Source of the DNA: Poa pratensis
Lineage: Eukaryota > Streptophyta > Magnoliopsida > Poales > Poaceae
Assembly (NCBI GenBank): GCA_947311845.1
Contig: CAMZMU010000075.1
Coordinates: forward strand, 24,279,421-24,343,420
DNA length: 64,000 bases
Direction of reading: 5' to 3'
Position 1 is the first letter of the stretch. Every line of letters starts with the position of its first letter. The notes beneath the pieces were generated by a model that was not told where the DNA came from, searched no databases, and was given only the letters and a program-made list of their open reading frames with translations. Made by a program: the position numbers and the translations under genes. Positions 10,801 to 20,057 of this stretch are shown here, one piece after another.

Positions 10801-11758
10801 TGATATTCCTTCTTCGCAGCATTTAACTTGTTTCTTTCCGATCGGGCCACAGCGGCCTCCGATTCTCTTTGCTCTTTAAATAAGGGCCACTGGTCGTTTA
10901 GCTTCACTTGTGCTCCGGTGAATACTGGAGTGTATTCAGGATCTTTTTCCTTCTCTTCACAATAATCTTTCCATATAGTTTTCTTGTGGGTTCGGAACTG
11001 TTCGGCAGCCTTGCCAAGAGTCCACTCCTTGACTTTCTCCATCCACTTCTCGTTTTTTGTCACTTCTGGAGGCAGGGTGACCTTTGTCAAGAGCTTCTCC
11101 CAAAACAAATCTTTTGTTTGGTCGTCGACATAAGTCCAAGTGTTGCTCCCGTCCTTCCGCGGATGCCATTCTTGACATGTGATCGGTACCATGTCCCTAA
11201 CTAAAACTCCGCATTGGTTTATAAATTTGCGGCGGCACTCTAAGGGTTGCATATTGTTGGCCAGTAGCATCAACTATGTCGATCACTACCCTTTGACCCT
11301 CCTTCATCGGCTTCGACGGGCCTCGAGGCTTCATGGCTTTCGACCCTTTCGACCCTTTCGACACTCTAGATGCAGATGATTTGCTTGTTCCAGAGGGCTA
11401 AAAGAAAAAAAAAGATTCGTTAATAACCGCAGGATCAAATAATTAAGCTATGTCATCGATCAACAGAGGCTTAATTAATATATACCTCGCCTGAGTTTGT
11501 TACTACCACTTCCTTCTCTACACAAATTTCTACTTCCTCAGCTCCCTCACCGGAGTCATTGAGAAATTGGGAGCTGAATTCCTCTAAATTAGCCACATCG
11601 TTTTCTTCACCGACAGGCGCGGCTGCACGTCCTGCTATAATCATACGCAACATCTCTTCACGCTCCTCGTCTCTAGAGCCGACGCCCGGAAAAAGTGGAT
11701 CCAATGGCTCTCCACGCTCCTCGTCTATGCCGAAGTCGTCCGGACAATTTGGATCCAT
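7814..11758 (-). pseudogene. CACTA ORF1: TNPA-like protein with C-terminal Ulp1-type cysteine protease
   Basis: Seven exons can be read: 11486-11758, 8881-11397, 8608-8781, 8415-8525, 8266-8335, 8054-8158 and 7814-7957, all with GT/AG borders and matching phases. The summed length is 3394 bases, one more than a multiple of three. The extra base lies between about 11235 and 11270, just before CRRKFINQCGVLVRD, and breaks the frame; without it the product would be about 1130 residues. Exon 2 holds the plant Ptta/En/Spm transposase region (KWEAKIRFITTELEKAIEQV; GYGYGVTWAQGFPADAHTYR), a coiled coil, a DUF8039-like part (YALLNEPGPRYHLGGIPAGY) and a proline-rich repeat tract. The last exons give NHWILVDIRPE, VLDSL, RQAQGNN and LCGYYVCEYIR: the His, Asp, Gln and Cys expected of a C48 (Ulp1/SUMO-protease) fold. 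DNA binding at the subterminal repeats is known for the TNPA group; the protease target is unknown. Confidence 0.8.
9668..9985 (-). repeat. Proline-rich coding minisatellite in CACTA ORF1
   Basis: Within exon 2, short units encode PPPQDPPSPRHDPSP-like peptides again and again. On the plus strand they read as ggatcttgaggtgg...ggatcatgacgtgg. The tract separates the DUF8039-like region from the C-terminal half and is probably a disordered linker. Such tracts vary in copy number by slippage. Confidence 0.8.
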
Positions 11759-12904
11759 GGGTCACTTAATGTGCCTGCAATCAATTTTGTAACAAGAATA
11801 TGAATAAATTTAAGAGGTCCACTAACATAAAATTTTGTAACAAGAATATCAATTTTGTAACACTAACAGTAACTAAAATTCCTAACATAATTTTTTGCTA
11901 ACACAAAATGGCATAATTATTAAATGGTCCACTAATTTCATAGCAAATTTAAGTAGTCCACTAATTCATAACCTAAAAATTTCTGCTTTTTTTCCTAACC
12001 TAAAACTTTCTAACATTTCCTAACCTAAAAATTTCTAACATTTCTAACCTAACAGAAATTTCTAACATTGCATACAATTCTCCACCGTCTATTTTGCATA
12101 TCTAACACAAAACTAAAAAAATCATCCAAAAATTGCATCTAATAAATTTAAACTATGCAAATATCAAAATGGTACTGAAAAAATTGCATCTAATAAATTT
12201 AAACTACTAGTACTATAATAAATTTGAAGCTAATAACTATCAAATTTGCTAATAACACTAACACTAATAACCTAAACTATGAAAAAAAGAATAAGAAAAG
12301 AGTAATTAAGAAACTAACCTCTCTGTAGCAGGGGAGGCAATTCGGCCGGCGTGGAGAAGGAGGGCGAGCTGGCCGGCGTGGAGAAGGAGACGAGCGAGCC
12401 GGGCGGCGTGGAGAAGGAGAGGAGCGAGCCGGCGGCCGGAGCGTCTGGTGTGGTGGAGCACGGCGCGGAGGCGCACGACGGCGGGCCGGGCGTCGGGAGG
12501 GCACCGTACCGGAGGACGCGGGGAGGTGACGGAGGGCGGCACCGGAGCACGGCGTGGAGACGGTTGCGACGGAGGCACGGGAACGGCGTGGAGCAGGGCA
12601 GCCTGGCGGCGACGGCGTGGGTGTCGGGCGCACGGCGTCGCGGCGCTGGAATTGGGGAAGACACCCGCACGCGGCGACGTCGGGCGCACGGCGTCGGCGC
12701 CGGAATCGGAGAGGACGGGGCGCGGATGCGGCAGCCGTGCGGCGTACGGGGAGGGGCGGCGCGGCGTCGGAGAGGCCGGCCGGGGCGCGGAGCGGCAGCC
12801 TTGCGGCGTCGAGGAGGGGCGGCGGCGTCGGGGAGGAAGAGGCGTCGATTTGGACACTTGGTGAAAAAACGGGGTGGAAACCACCCAAATCCCGCGGAAA
12901 TCGA
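11759..12904 (-). other. CACTA interior upstream of ORF1: AT-rich segment and GC-rich leader
   Basis: 11770-12300 is AT-rich and full of related short phrases (ctaacctaaaaatttct, taataaatttaaacta), suggesting slippage repeats. 12310-12880 is strongly GC-rich and open in several frames on both strands. The predicted peptides are low-complexity Pro/Arg/Ala, so I treat it as untranslated leader or promoter of ORF1. It contains repeated ggcgtggagaaggag units at 12345-12425. Confidence 0.5.
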
Positions 12905-13063
12905 CCTTTCATCCCGGTTCGTGGCTGGAACCGGGATGGATGATCCTTTCATCCCGGTTGGTAACACCAACCGGGACCAAAGGTCTGTCTGGGCCGCGAA
13001 AATTTGCGCGCGAAGCCCAGCAGGCCTTTGGTCCCGGTTGGTGTTACCAACCGCGACCAAAGG
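12905..13063. repeat. Internal cluster of CACTA-type palindromes (three copies)
   Basis: Three palindromes with the atcccggtt/aaccgggat core (12905-12940, 12945-12983, 13024-13063) closely match the subterminal ones but lie 5 kb inside the element, just upstream of ORF1. They may be internal binding sites, or the remnant of a nested shorter CACTA. I found no CACTA tip with a target duplication next to them. Confidence 0.75.
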
Positions 13064-13723
13064 CCTTTTCTACTTTTTTTCCTTGTTTTCTTTTTGTAGT
13101 TTCTTTTTCTGTTTTCTTTTCCTGTTTTTTAAGTTTGTTTTTCTACTTTGAATTGTTTTTTTAGTTTGTTTTTCTAGTTTCTTTTTTCTTTTATGTTTAA
13201 TTTAAATGTTCCAATATTTATGAAAATCATACATTTTCTTATTTATTTTATATCTATCTATTTAATTATGTAAAAAATGTAATAATTATCTCTTTATTTT
13301 TAAAACATTCTTAGAAATTTGCAAAAAGTATCACTAATACATAGCAAATTTAAATCTACACTTAGCAAATTTAAATTTACACTTAGCAAATTTAAATTTA
13401 AATCTCTACACGGCGTGGTCGAAATCGACGGCGAACGGCGGCGGCCCGACGAGCTAGGGACTCGGACGGGACATAACATATGTAGCATTGCAGATTATCC
13501 ATATCATGTGTAACGGGCTTGCACGCGCTCGATGTATGCGTCGGCTGCAATGAATTTCTTGGTAACTGGCGTGCTTGATAAATGCAATTACTACGGTAAT
13601 TAGTTCATCTCTTTATTTTAAAAACATCCTTAACAACATCCCACCCAGTTACATAAAAGGATACATTATTACACATCACTAACAGTTACATTACTACATA
13701 AACGGACATGTTGGATCAGAGGC

Positions 13724-14218
13724 TTAGGGGGAACGGCGGGAGGAGCCAGCCCCGTTCGCGGCACGTTTCTGATTCTCGCGTGCACGTTTGCGGCGTAGGG
13801 CAAGATCCATGGAGGATGAGTCTTTCAGCGCCCAAGCCAGCTCGGAAGCCTCCTTCGCCTTGAGCTGGCAGGAAGTCCTGGCTCGCTGCACACGGTCATC
13901 GCCGACGGACTGCAAGGAGGCTTCAATGGCCTCCTGCATCTGCGGCCCGCCGCCCTCTTCCATATCGTCGCTCCAGTCGAAGTCGTCGTCGTCGCCCTCC
14001 TCGTCGGGAGGTGCGGCGGTGCCTGGTGGAGGTGCAGCAGTGCCAGGTGGAGGTGCGGCGGCACCTGGTGGAGCAGGAGGCCGGTAGCAGGGCATTCCTC
14101 TCCACGCCGGGCTCGTGGGCACACGACGGGATAGGCTCCCGCGGTAGCGCCCAAGCGCGCTCTGCCGAGCATGCTCGACCTCGTCCAGAAGGCGCTGCGG
14201 CGGGCGTGGCGGATCCAT
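13724..14218 (-). CDS. Small CACTA accessory ORF with acidic and AIEASL motif, 164 aa
   Basis: I start it at the ATG at 14218 (MDPPRPPQRLLDEVEHAR); a longer frame reaches 14356 but begins with low-complexity sequence. The product is predicted soluble, with no signal peptide or membrane segment. In order: a basic N-terminal half, three proline/alanine repeats (PPPGTAAP), an acidic run (EEGDDDDFDWSDDMEE), MQEAIEASLQS, and a lysine/arginine-rich C-terminus. The acidic run plus AIEASL resembles a ubiquitin-interacting motif, but that is only a pattern match. It lies between two palindrome clusters, separate from ORF1 and TNP2. I recognise no characterised family. Confidence 0.5.
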   Translation of the reverse strand: MDPPRPPQRLLDEVEHARQSALGRYRGSLSRRVPTSPAWRGMPCYRPPAPPGAAAPPPGTAAPPPGTAAPPDEEGDDDDFDWSDDMEEGGGPQMQEAIEASLQSVGDDRVQRARTSCQLKAKEASELAWALKDSSSMDLALRRKRARENQKRAANGAGSSRRSP

Positions 14219-14379
14219 CTCGTGGAGACGATCCACCCCGTCAGCGAAAATATATAAAGACCTCCAGGGCAGCGCTGGGGAAGGACACGTGCCCAGGGCA
14301 GCGCTAGGCAGCGCTAGGGGAGGACACGTGGCTAGGGCAGCGCTGGGGGAAGACACGAGTCGTGACCGCGAAGCCCGCC

Positions 14380-14547
14380 TTTAGTCCCGGTTGGTGTGAC
14401 CAACCGGGACTAAAGAATCACACGGATCGTGTGTTTCTTTCAAACGCTTATGAGCCGTTGGATCAGGGGTGTGTTTCTTTTGAGGGCTTGTGAGCCGTTG
14501 GATTTTTAGAACTAGTCCCGGTTGGTAACACCAACCGGGACTAAAGA
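14380..14547. repeat. Second internal cluster of CACTA-type palindromes (two copies)
   Basis: Palindromes with agtcccggttggt/accaaccgggact at 14380-14416 and 14512-14547. Each is followed by the same direct repeat (gaatcacacggatcgtgtg, tttctttcaaacgctt, gagccgttggatcag), so a unit of about 131 bp is duplicated. The palindromes are almost perfectly self-complementary. Confidence 0.8.
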
Positions 14548-14664
14548 ATCACACGGATCGTGTGTTTCTTTCAAACGCTTGTGAGCCGTTGGATCAGCGG
14601 TGTGTTTCTTTCGAGCGCTTCAGAGCCGTCGGATCAGCACTATCATGACCACTTCGTAAGCCAT

Positions 14665-14824
14665 GCGACCCTATATATAGCCCACCTCCTCAGACAGGTT
14701 ACTCACTCACACAAAACATTCCAGCGTCACTCGGAGAGGCATCTTTGGGCAACCAGCGGCAAGACGTCTCTGATGACCTGCGACCGTTCCAAACGGTTGC
14801 AGATCATCAGAGACGTCTTGCCGG
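14665..14824 (+). repeat. TATA box followed by a 30-bp-stem hairpin
   Basis: On the plus strand a TATA-like ctatatatagcc lies at about 14669. About 85 bases on, from 14757, cggcaagacgtctctgatga begins an arm that pairs with atcatcagagacgtcttgcc, ending at 14824. The 30-bp arms differ at about two positions and the loop is about seven bases. A third copy of the arm (acatcagagacgtcttgcc) follows at 14836-14855. Layout is that of a small transcription unit ending in a hairpin, but transcription is not shown by sequence alone. Confidence 0.6.
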
Positions 14825-14888
14825 ACGGTTGTAGAACATCAGAGACGTCTTGCCGAACGGCACACAACTAGCGTCTACCTTTGCCACC

Positions 14889-15062
14889 GAATCCAATGGT
14901 TGGATTTAGCCTACCTGATGGCATGTTCCCTGGCATTATTGTGTTCGTCCTTGTTCACCGGCCAGCCATTGGAGCCACCTCCTGTAGGTCGGTGAACAAC
15001 GACAACACAACGACGCTGTTGGAAACACAAGCCCTCAGGTAGGTTGAATCCAACCACTGGAT
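14889..15062. repeat. Large two-tier inverted repeat (~175 bp)
   Basis: Outer arms ccaatggttggatttagcc and tacctgatgg pair with ccctcaggtagg and ttgaatccaaccactgg. Inner arms (attgtgttcgtccttgttca, ccgg) pair with (gtcggtgaacaacgacaacac). A transcript would form a long imperfect stem like a plant miRNA or fold-back precursor. It contains no coding sequence. Confidence 0.6.
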
Positions 15063-15386
15063 TAGGGTGACACAATGATGAATTGCCGAGGAGGTGGGAG
15101 TGGTGGTGGTGGTGGAAGTGGTAGCCATGCTCACGACCACGCGATGATATACAAAGCATTCAGATTCCCGTCATGCAGCCCTACGGTGCGAGGGGCGATG
15201 TCCGGGACTGGGCTCCGCCGATGTATTATGGTTAAATAAAAATGGACCCGGGCTATGTAACTGGATTAAATAAAGATGTATGCGTGATACTTCTGAGTTT
15301 ACAGTTCTCTTCTGATTTTTTAGAACACAGTTACATAAAAGTTGAATACATTATTACACATCACCAACAACATCCCTATCTAGTCT

Positions 15387-17138
15387 TCACGTTTTCTTCG
15401 TGTGTGTCCCTTTCTTCTGATTGCGCCTGCGCCGTAACCAAGGACAATCTTCTTCATTTAACTTGATGCTTGGGTCAATTTTCACTTTAAAGGGCGGAAT
15501 TTCATGAAACTTATCGTAATCTTCTGACATGTCTGTCTTGTCCTCCACTCCCACGATGTTTCTTTTCCCTGAAAGAACTATGTGGCGCTTTGGCTGATTG
15601 TATGATGTATCAGCTTGCTTATCTTTTCTTTTTTTCGGTCTGGAAGACATGTCCTTGATATAGAAAACCTGAGCCACGTCTTTGGCTAGGACAAATGGTT
15701 CGGTTTCGTACCCAAGATTCTTGAGATCCACTGTAGTCATTCCGTACTGCGGGTCTACCTTTACCCCGCCTTGCAGGTTCAACCATTTGCACCGGAACAA
15801 AGGTACCTTGAAAGAAGGTCCATAGTCAAGTTCCCATATCTCCTCTATGTAACCATAATATGTGTCCTTCTTCCCATTGTTGTTTGCTGCATCAAAGCGG
15901 ACACCACTGTTTTGGTTGGTGCTCTTTTTGTCTTGGTCGGCCGTGTAAAATGTATTCCCATTGATCTCGTACCCTTGATAAGACAATATAGTCGAAGATG
16001 GTGCCACCAAGATCGAATTATGTAGAACTGTGTAGTGTGCTTGATTGAAAGAATCCCAGTCGGTACACCAGAAAGGACTGGAGCTATGTTCCCCGAAAGG
16101 ATTAAAGCCATCTGTACTTAGACCAAATCTTAAGTTTCTAGCGTCATCTGCAAACGTCGGGAACACCCTGTCGATTTTTCGCCACTGCGACCCATCAGCG
16201 GGGTGTCTCAGCATCAGGTCTTTCTTTCGGTCTTCTTTGTGCCATCGTAACAACTTTGCGTGCTCTTTATTTTGGAACAGACGTTTCAACCGTGGTATTA
16301 TCGGAGCATACCACATCACCTTGGCAGGAATCCTCTTCCTGGGGCACGGCTCGCCCTCAACCTCACCAGGGTCATCTCGCCTTATCTTATACCGCAAGGC
16401 ACCGCATATCGGGCATGCATTCAAATTCTCGTACTCACCGCGATAGAGGATGCAGTCATTTATGCATGCATGTATCTTCTGCACCTCTAATCCTAGAGGA
16501 CAGACAACCTTCTTGGCTTCATACGTGCTGGAGGGTAATTCGTTATCCCTTGGAAGCAGCTTCTTAAATATTTTCAGCAAATTTTCAAATGACTTGTCAG
16601 TAGTACCACTCTCTGCCTTCCATTGTAGCAATTTCAGGGTGGTACCAAGCTTTTTATGGCCATCTTCGCAAGTTGGGTATAACAGTTTTTTGTGATCCTT
16701 TAACATGCTCTCCAACTTCAACCTCTCGTTTTCACTTCCGCTGTTTATTTGTGCATCAAGAATGGCCCGACCAAAATCATCATCGGGCTCATCAACAGTG
16801 GGCTCTTCTTCAGCTTCGTCTTCCCCCATTGTAGTATCACCGTCTGCAGTGAACGTAGGATACGTGTCATTATCCTCTTCTTCTTCATTTTCTTCCATCA
16901 TAACCCCTGTTTCTCCGTGCTTGGTCCAACAATTATAACCAGACATGAAACCATGCTCCAACAGGTGGACATCAATGGTTCTTGATGTAGAGTAATTCCG
17001 CCTATTCTTGCATTCTCTACATGGACAAGTAATATAACCACTCGACGACTTGTTTTCATTAGCCACACGGAGAAAACTATGCATGCCATTGATAAACTCG
17101 ATACTGCGTCGGTCACTGTACATCCATTGCCGGCTCAT
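15387..17138 (-). pseudogene. TNP2-type CACTA transposase with catalytic core deleted
   Basis: One open frame of 583 codons from MSRQWMYSDRRSIEFINGMH. Residues 1-80 form the transposase-associated N-terminal domain with CPCRECKN. The start of the TNP2/Transposase_21 region follows (LEVQKIHACINDCILYRGEY; ACPICGALRYK; RKRIPAKVMWYAPIIPRLKR; FGLSTDGFNPFGEHSSS). There the usual core, from the STWPV-like stretch through DUF4218, is missing, and the frame runs into DFNQAH-like and DUF4216 sequence (NQAHYTVLHNSILVA; YYGYIEEIWELDYG; KVPLFRCKWL). The tail ends in a basic cluster. The family normally exceeds about 900 residues, so several hundred are absent while the frame stays open. It is therefore unlikely to cut DNA but could still bind partners. 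Confidence 0.85.
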
Positions 17139-17665
17139 CTGCATTATATAAATATATCAAAAACCATTACACTACATCCTGAATATAGACCGGACGAGGG
17201 CCGACGGGGACGGATATCAAAACCATGACACTATACATATAAAAAAACATAAGAAAATTATACAAGAAATAACAATGCATTTAAATCATACAAGTATATA
17301 TATATGTTTTAAAAATAAAAGATAAAAAAGAGGCTCACCGAAGTGGTGCCGGTGACGGGACGACGCGGGCTATCGACGGCGGTGAGGACGGGGACAACAC
17401 TAAAATCCACAAATAATAAATTAATTTGAGCTCAAAATGCAAATGCACTTTCTAGCTTGGGCATTTCATCAAACACCTTGCTAGCATTACAAAATTGAAA
17501 TGAGCTAAACTAGCAACGAAATGAGCTAAAGTTGCAACGCCGGAGGAAAGAACGATGTTGCTAACCTTTGAATAGATGGGGTGCCTTCAATCCTCTCAAA
17601 TGGTGCAAAAAAATGGGGATTAATTTGTGTGGGAGAGAGGAAAATGGAGGAGAAATGGTGATGCA

Positions 17666-17795
17666 CCATTGATCCCGGTTTGTAACACGAACCGGGACCA
17701 AAGGTCCCCTCCCAGTGGGGCCCAGCGCTGCAAAGCATGTGCGCGCATGTGAGGACCCTTTGATCCCGGTTCGTATCACGAACCGGGACCAAAGG
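17666..17795. repeat. Right subterminal palindromes of the CACTA element
   Basis: Two copies (17666-17704 and 17757-17795), each atcccggtt...aaccgggaccaaagg, about 130-260 bp from the right tip. They match the left-end palindrome and are probable transposase-binding sites. Confidence 0.8.
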
Positions 17796-17928
17796 TCCCC
17801 CCCGACCCGGGATGAATGCCCACGGGCGCCCCGCCCTACCGACCCGGGATCAATGGTGCATCTATCCCGGGTTGTAATTTGGCCGGGATAGATGCTCCAA
17901 ACGGATGGCCCCTTTTCTACTAGTGTAT

Positions 17929-19068
17929 GGTTGCGGCTGGCGTCTTGGTACGTTGCGAGTGAGCTCAGGAATCTCACGAGTCCACTGCCGTAATCTTTCA
18001 TTCTTTGTTGCGAAATGAACGGACTCGTTCGCTGTTTGACCTATGACCTATCCACAGTAATCCACTCGCACTGCTCATTCGGCTTGATCGATGTTAGTCA
18101 AAGCCCCGTGTTTTATAAGTTTGGTACATCGACTATGAGCTTCCTAACCGACTTCAATACTAACATGCTCTCGGCTTATGTTCAAAAAAAAAAAATGCTC
18201 TCGGCATAATTAAATATAAAAAATATCTCCCTCCATCTCGAATATGCGAAAGTGGTACAAGTGGGATAGTAGTGATTTTGTTTGCTCCTTCTATATTAAA
18301 TATAATGCAAAGCTTTTGCCCCGTTTCAAAAAAAAAAATGCCGTATAAGATATTTCCTAGTTGCATATAATTATCAAACTGGCTTGGCCTTTTCGCTAAC
18401 ATACACTTTGCAGAAACCGGCTTTGTGCTTGCTGAGATGTAATTTTGGTCAGTTTAGAATATAAAGGATGTTCCTCCAATCTTAATTCTTAGCCGGATAA
18501 CTTCATAAATTTAAATGGAATAATACGAACACGGTAATGAGGTTAGTCCAACGAATATATAACTAACTTATTTGTGTACGAATCAATATGCTTTTACATC
18601 AGAGATGTTTGTTTGTCTACTTTATTTCTCTCTCGGCTGGCTGTCTCTAAAAATACGATAGTCAACACTATAATCCTTAGAGATAATCCGAAAGAAACCT
18701 ACAAGGGTTTAGTTTCATCAACTATACATGTTTGACTCACAAAGTAGGATCATGTTTAGTCTAGTAAAAACAGAGGAGAACGAAAACTAAGTCAAATGGG
18801 GAAGAGTTGTTTATGAGCATTTTAAGGCCATTTGATGACATCCAGTGTCTCCACGTAAAGTTTCATATTTTTTTACATTTATTCAAATAGTAATGTATAC
18901 CTCGAATTATCGAATAGACAGCAAGTCAAGAGATGCCATGCAGTGCTAGTTTTGAAGAGAGGCAGGCATGCTCAAACTCGGTTTGGGGTTGGTTTTCAAA
19001 TATCTATGTAAGAGTGTAATATCACGAAGCCCATTTTCACTAAGGGCGGAAAAGTTTCCTCATTTTAA
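17929..19068. other. Unassigned AT-rich spacer
   Basis: No gene recognised. It contains short A runs (18185, 18330) and one MITE-like end (ctccctccatctcgaatatg near 18229) without a matching partner. Confidence 0.4.
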
Positions 19069-20057
19069 TTCCGACTAGTTAAAAAACAAATCTTGTATTA
19101 GGGTAAAAAGAAAGTCAAAGAGATAACCGGGATTTATTTGATCGACAATAGAGAGTCCTTTTTTTTTGTCTGACCAGAGGCATTGCAACATTTCAAAATC
19201 GGAAAATTACGTTAAGATCTATAGCGGTATCGTAGTACCAATATATGCAATAAATCTTGTGGTGCACATACATGGTCATGTCTTCTAGTTTTTTTAAGAC
19301 GATATTTAGAGCTGCCCAACTCCGCTCCCAATAGGCGTTTTGGGCCCGCCGCTCACCAAAAGTTGCCGGCACGTCCAATAGAGCGTCCGACAACCCCGCA
19401 TCGCGCCCAGGTTCTAGGGACGCAACCGGGCGTGCCGGTAACCATGGCAACGCGCGCCTCGTCCAATCCTGACGGGTGGGGACGACGCGTCAGCCGCACA
19501 ACGGCTGGCCAGCGGATTTATTGTGGCATATATGCCCGTTTTATTGACGCGGCGGTTCCCCGGGCGGGCGCAGACGACACGAAGCGTCGAGCGCAGCACT
19601 GGAAGGTCAGGCGGTGGCACGCACGCGTCGTCGGCGTCAATGCGCGTGGCAGACGTACCGGTGGGCGGCATTAATGCGGCGACCGGCCTCCTCCGCTCCC
19701 CGCCGGCTTTAAAACGGCGCCCGGGCGCCTCTCCTCTCCACACAACACTTCTCAAACTCGCATCTCCCATAGAAACCCTAGCCACCATGCCAGGCAGCCG
19801 CAAGCCATGACCGGAGCAGAGCGCCGATGAGGGCATCCGCCACCAGCAGATGGTCGCAGATCGTCGTGCTCGGCGCGAGTGCTCCAACGCCGCCAACGCT
19901 GCCAGGACCGCCATGACACCCGAGCGCCGCCAGGAGCACCTCGAGCAGCAACGCCTCCTCCAGGAGGACCGGATGATGAACCAGGCGTTCGCCCACGAGA
20001 TGCGTCGCGAGGAGGAGGAGTTGAACGCGTCCCAGGCGCGCCGCCTCGCAGGGCAGC
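19069..20057 (+). repeat. Duplicated block, copy 1 (flank plus left half of a PIF/Harbinger-like element)
   Basis: 989 bp almost identical to 25832-26819, with a handful of single-base differences and one indel. It covers about 240 bp of ordinary flank and then the left part of the transposon that starts at 19309. It ends at the target site (gcagc, 20053-20057) of the LTR retrotransposon. Duplicating flank plus transposon plus retrotransposon junction points to a chromosomal rearrangement and not to transposition. Confidence 0.9.
19787..20057 (+). pseudogene. 5' fragment of the Harbinger-like ORF, copy 1
   Basis: Starts MPGSRKP and meets a stop at once. The continuing frame reads QQMVADRRARRE, NAANAARTAMTPERRQEHLE, QQRLLQEDRMMNQAFAHEMR and ASQARRLAGQ, a charged, helical, probably coiled-coil segment. 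It is cut by the LTR insertion at 20058. Function unknown; it is the same gene as the longer copy at 26549-28891. Confidence 0.5.

Larger units (their letters stand above)
7363..17925 (-). mobile_element. CACTA (En/Spm, DTC) transposon, 10,563 bp, TAT target duplication
   Basis: The left end starts CACTGGTAGAAA and the right end, read inward on the minus strand, starts CACTAGTAGAAA. Each is flanked by TAT (7360-7362 and 17926-17928), the 3-bp duplication expected for CACTA. Subterminal palindromes with TCCCGGTT/AACCGGGA sit near both ends. The coding strand is minus: TNP2 remnant (17138-15387), a small accessory ORF (14218-13724), then ORF1 (11758-7814). ORF1 has one extra base and TNP2 lacks its catalytic core, so this copy is probably non-autonomous. 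Its insertion is close to the start of the U-box gene. Confidence 0.93.

Noticed and set aside
12277..13151. Pro/Arg-rich ORFs up to 266 codons on both strands in the CACTA
   Set aside because: Open frames occur on both strands through high GC and repeats; no domain, and they run across the palindromes.
18228..18310. Possible Stowaway from one ctccctccatctcg end
   Set aside because: No matching right end within 500 bases.
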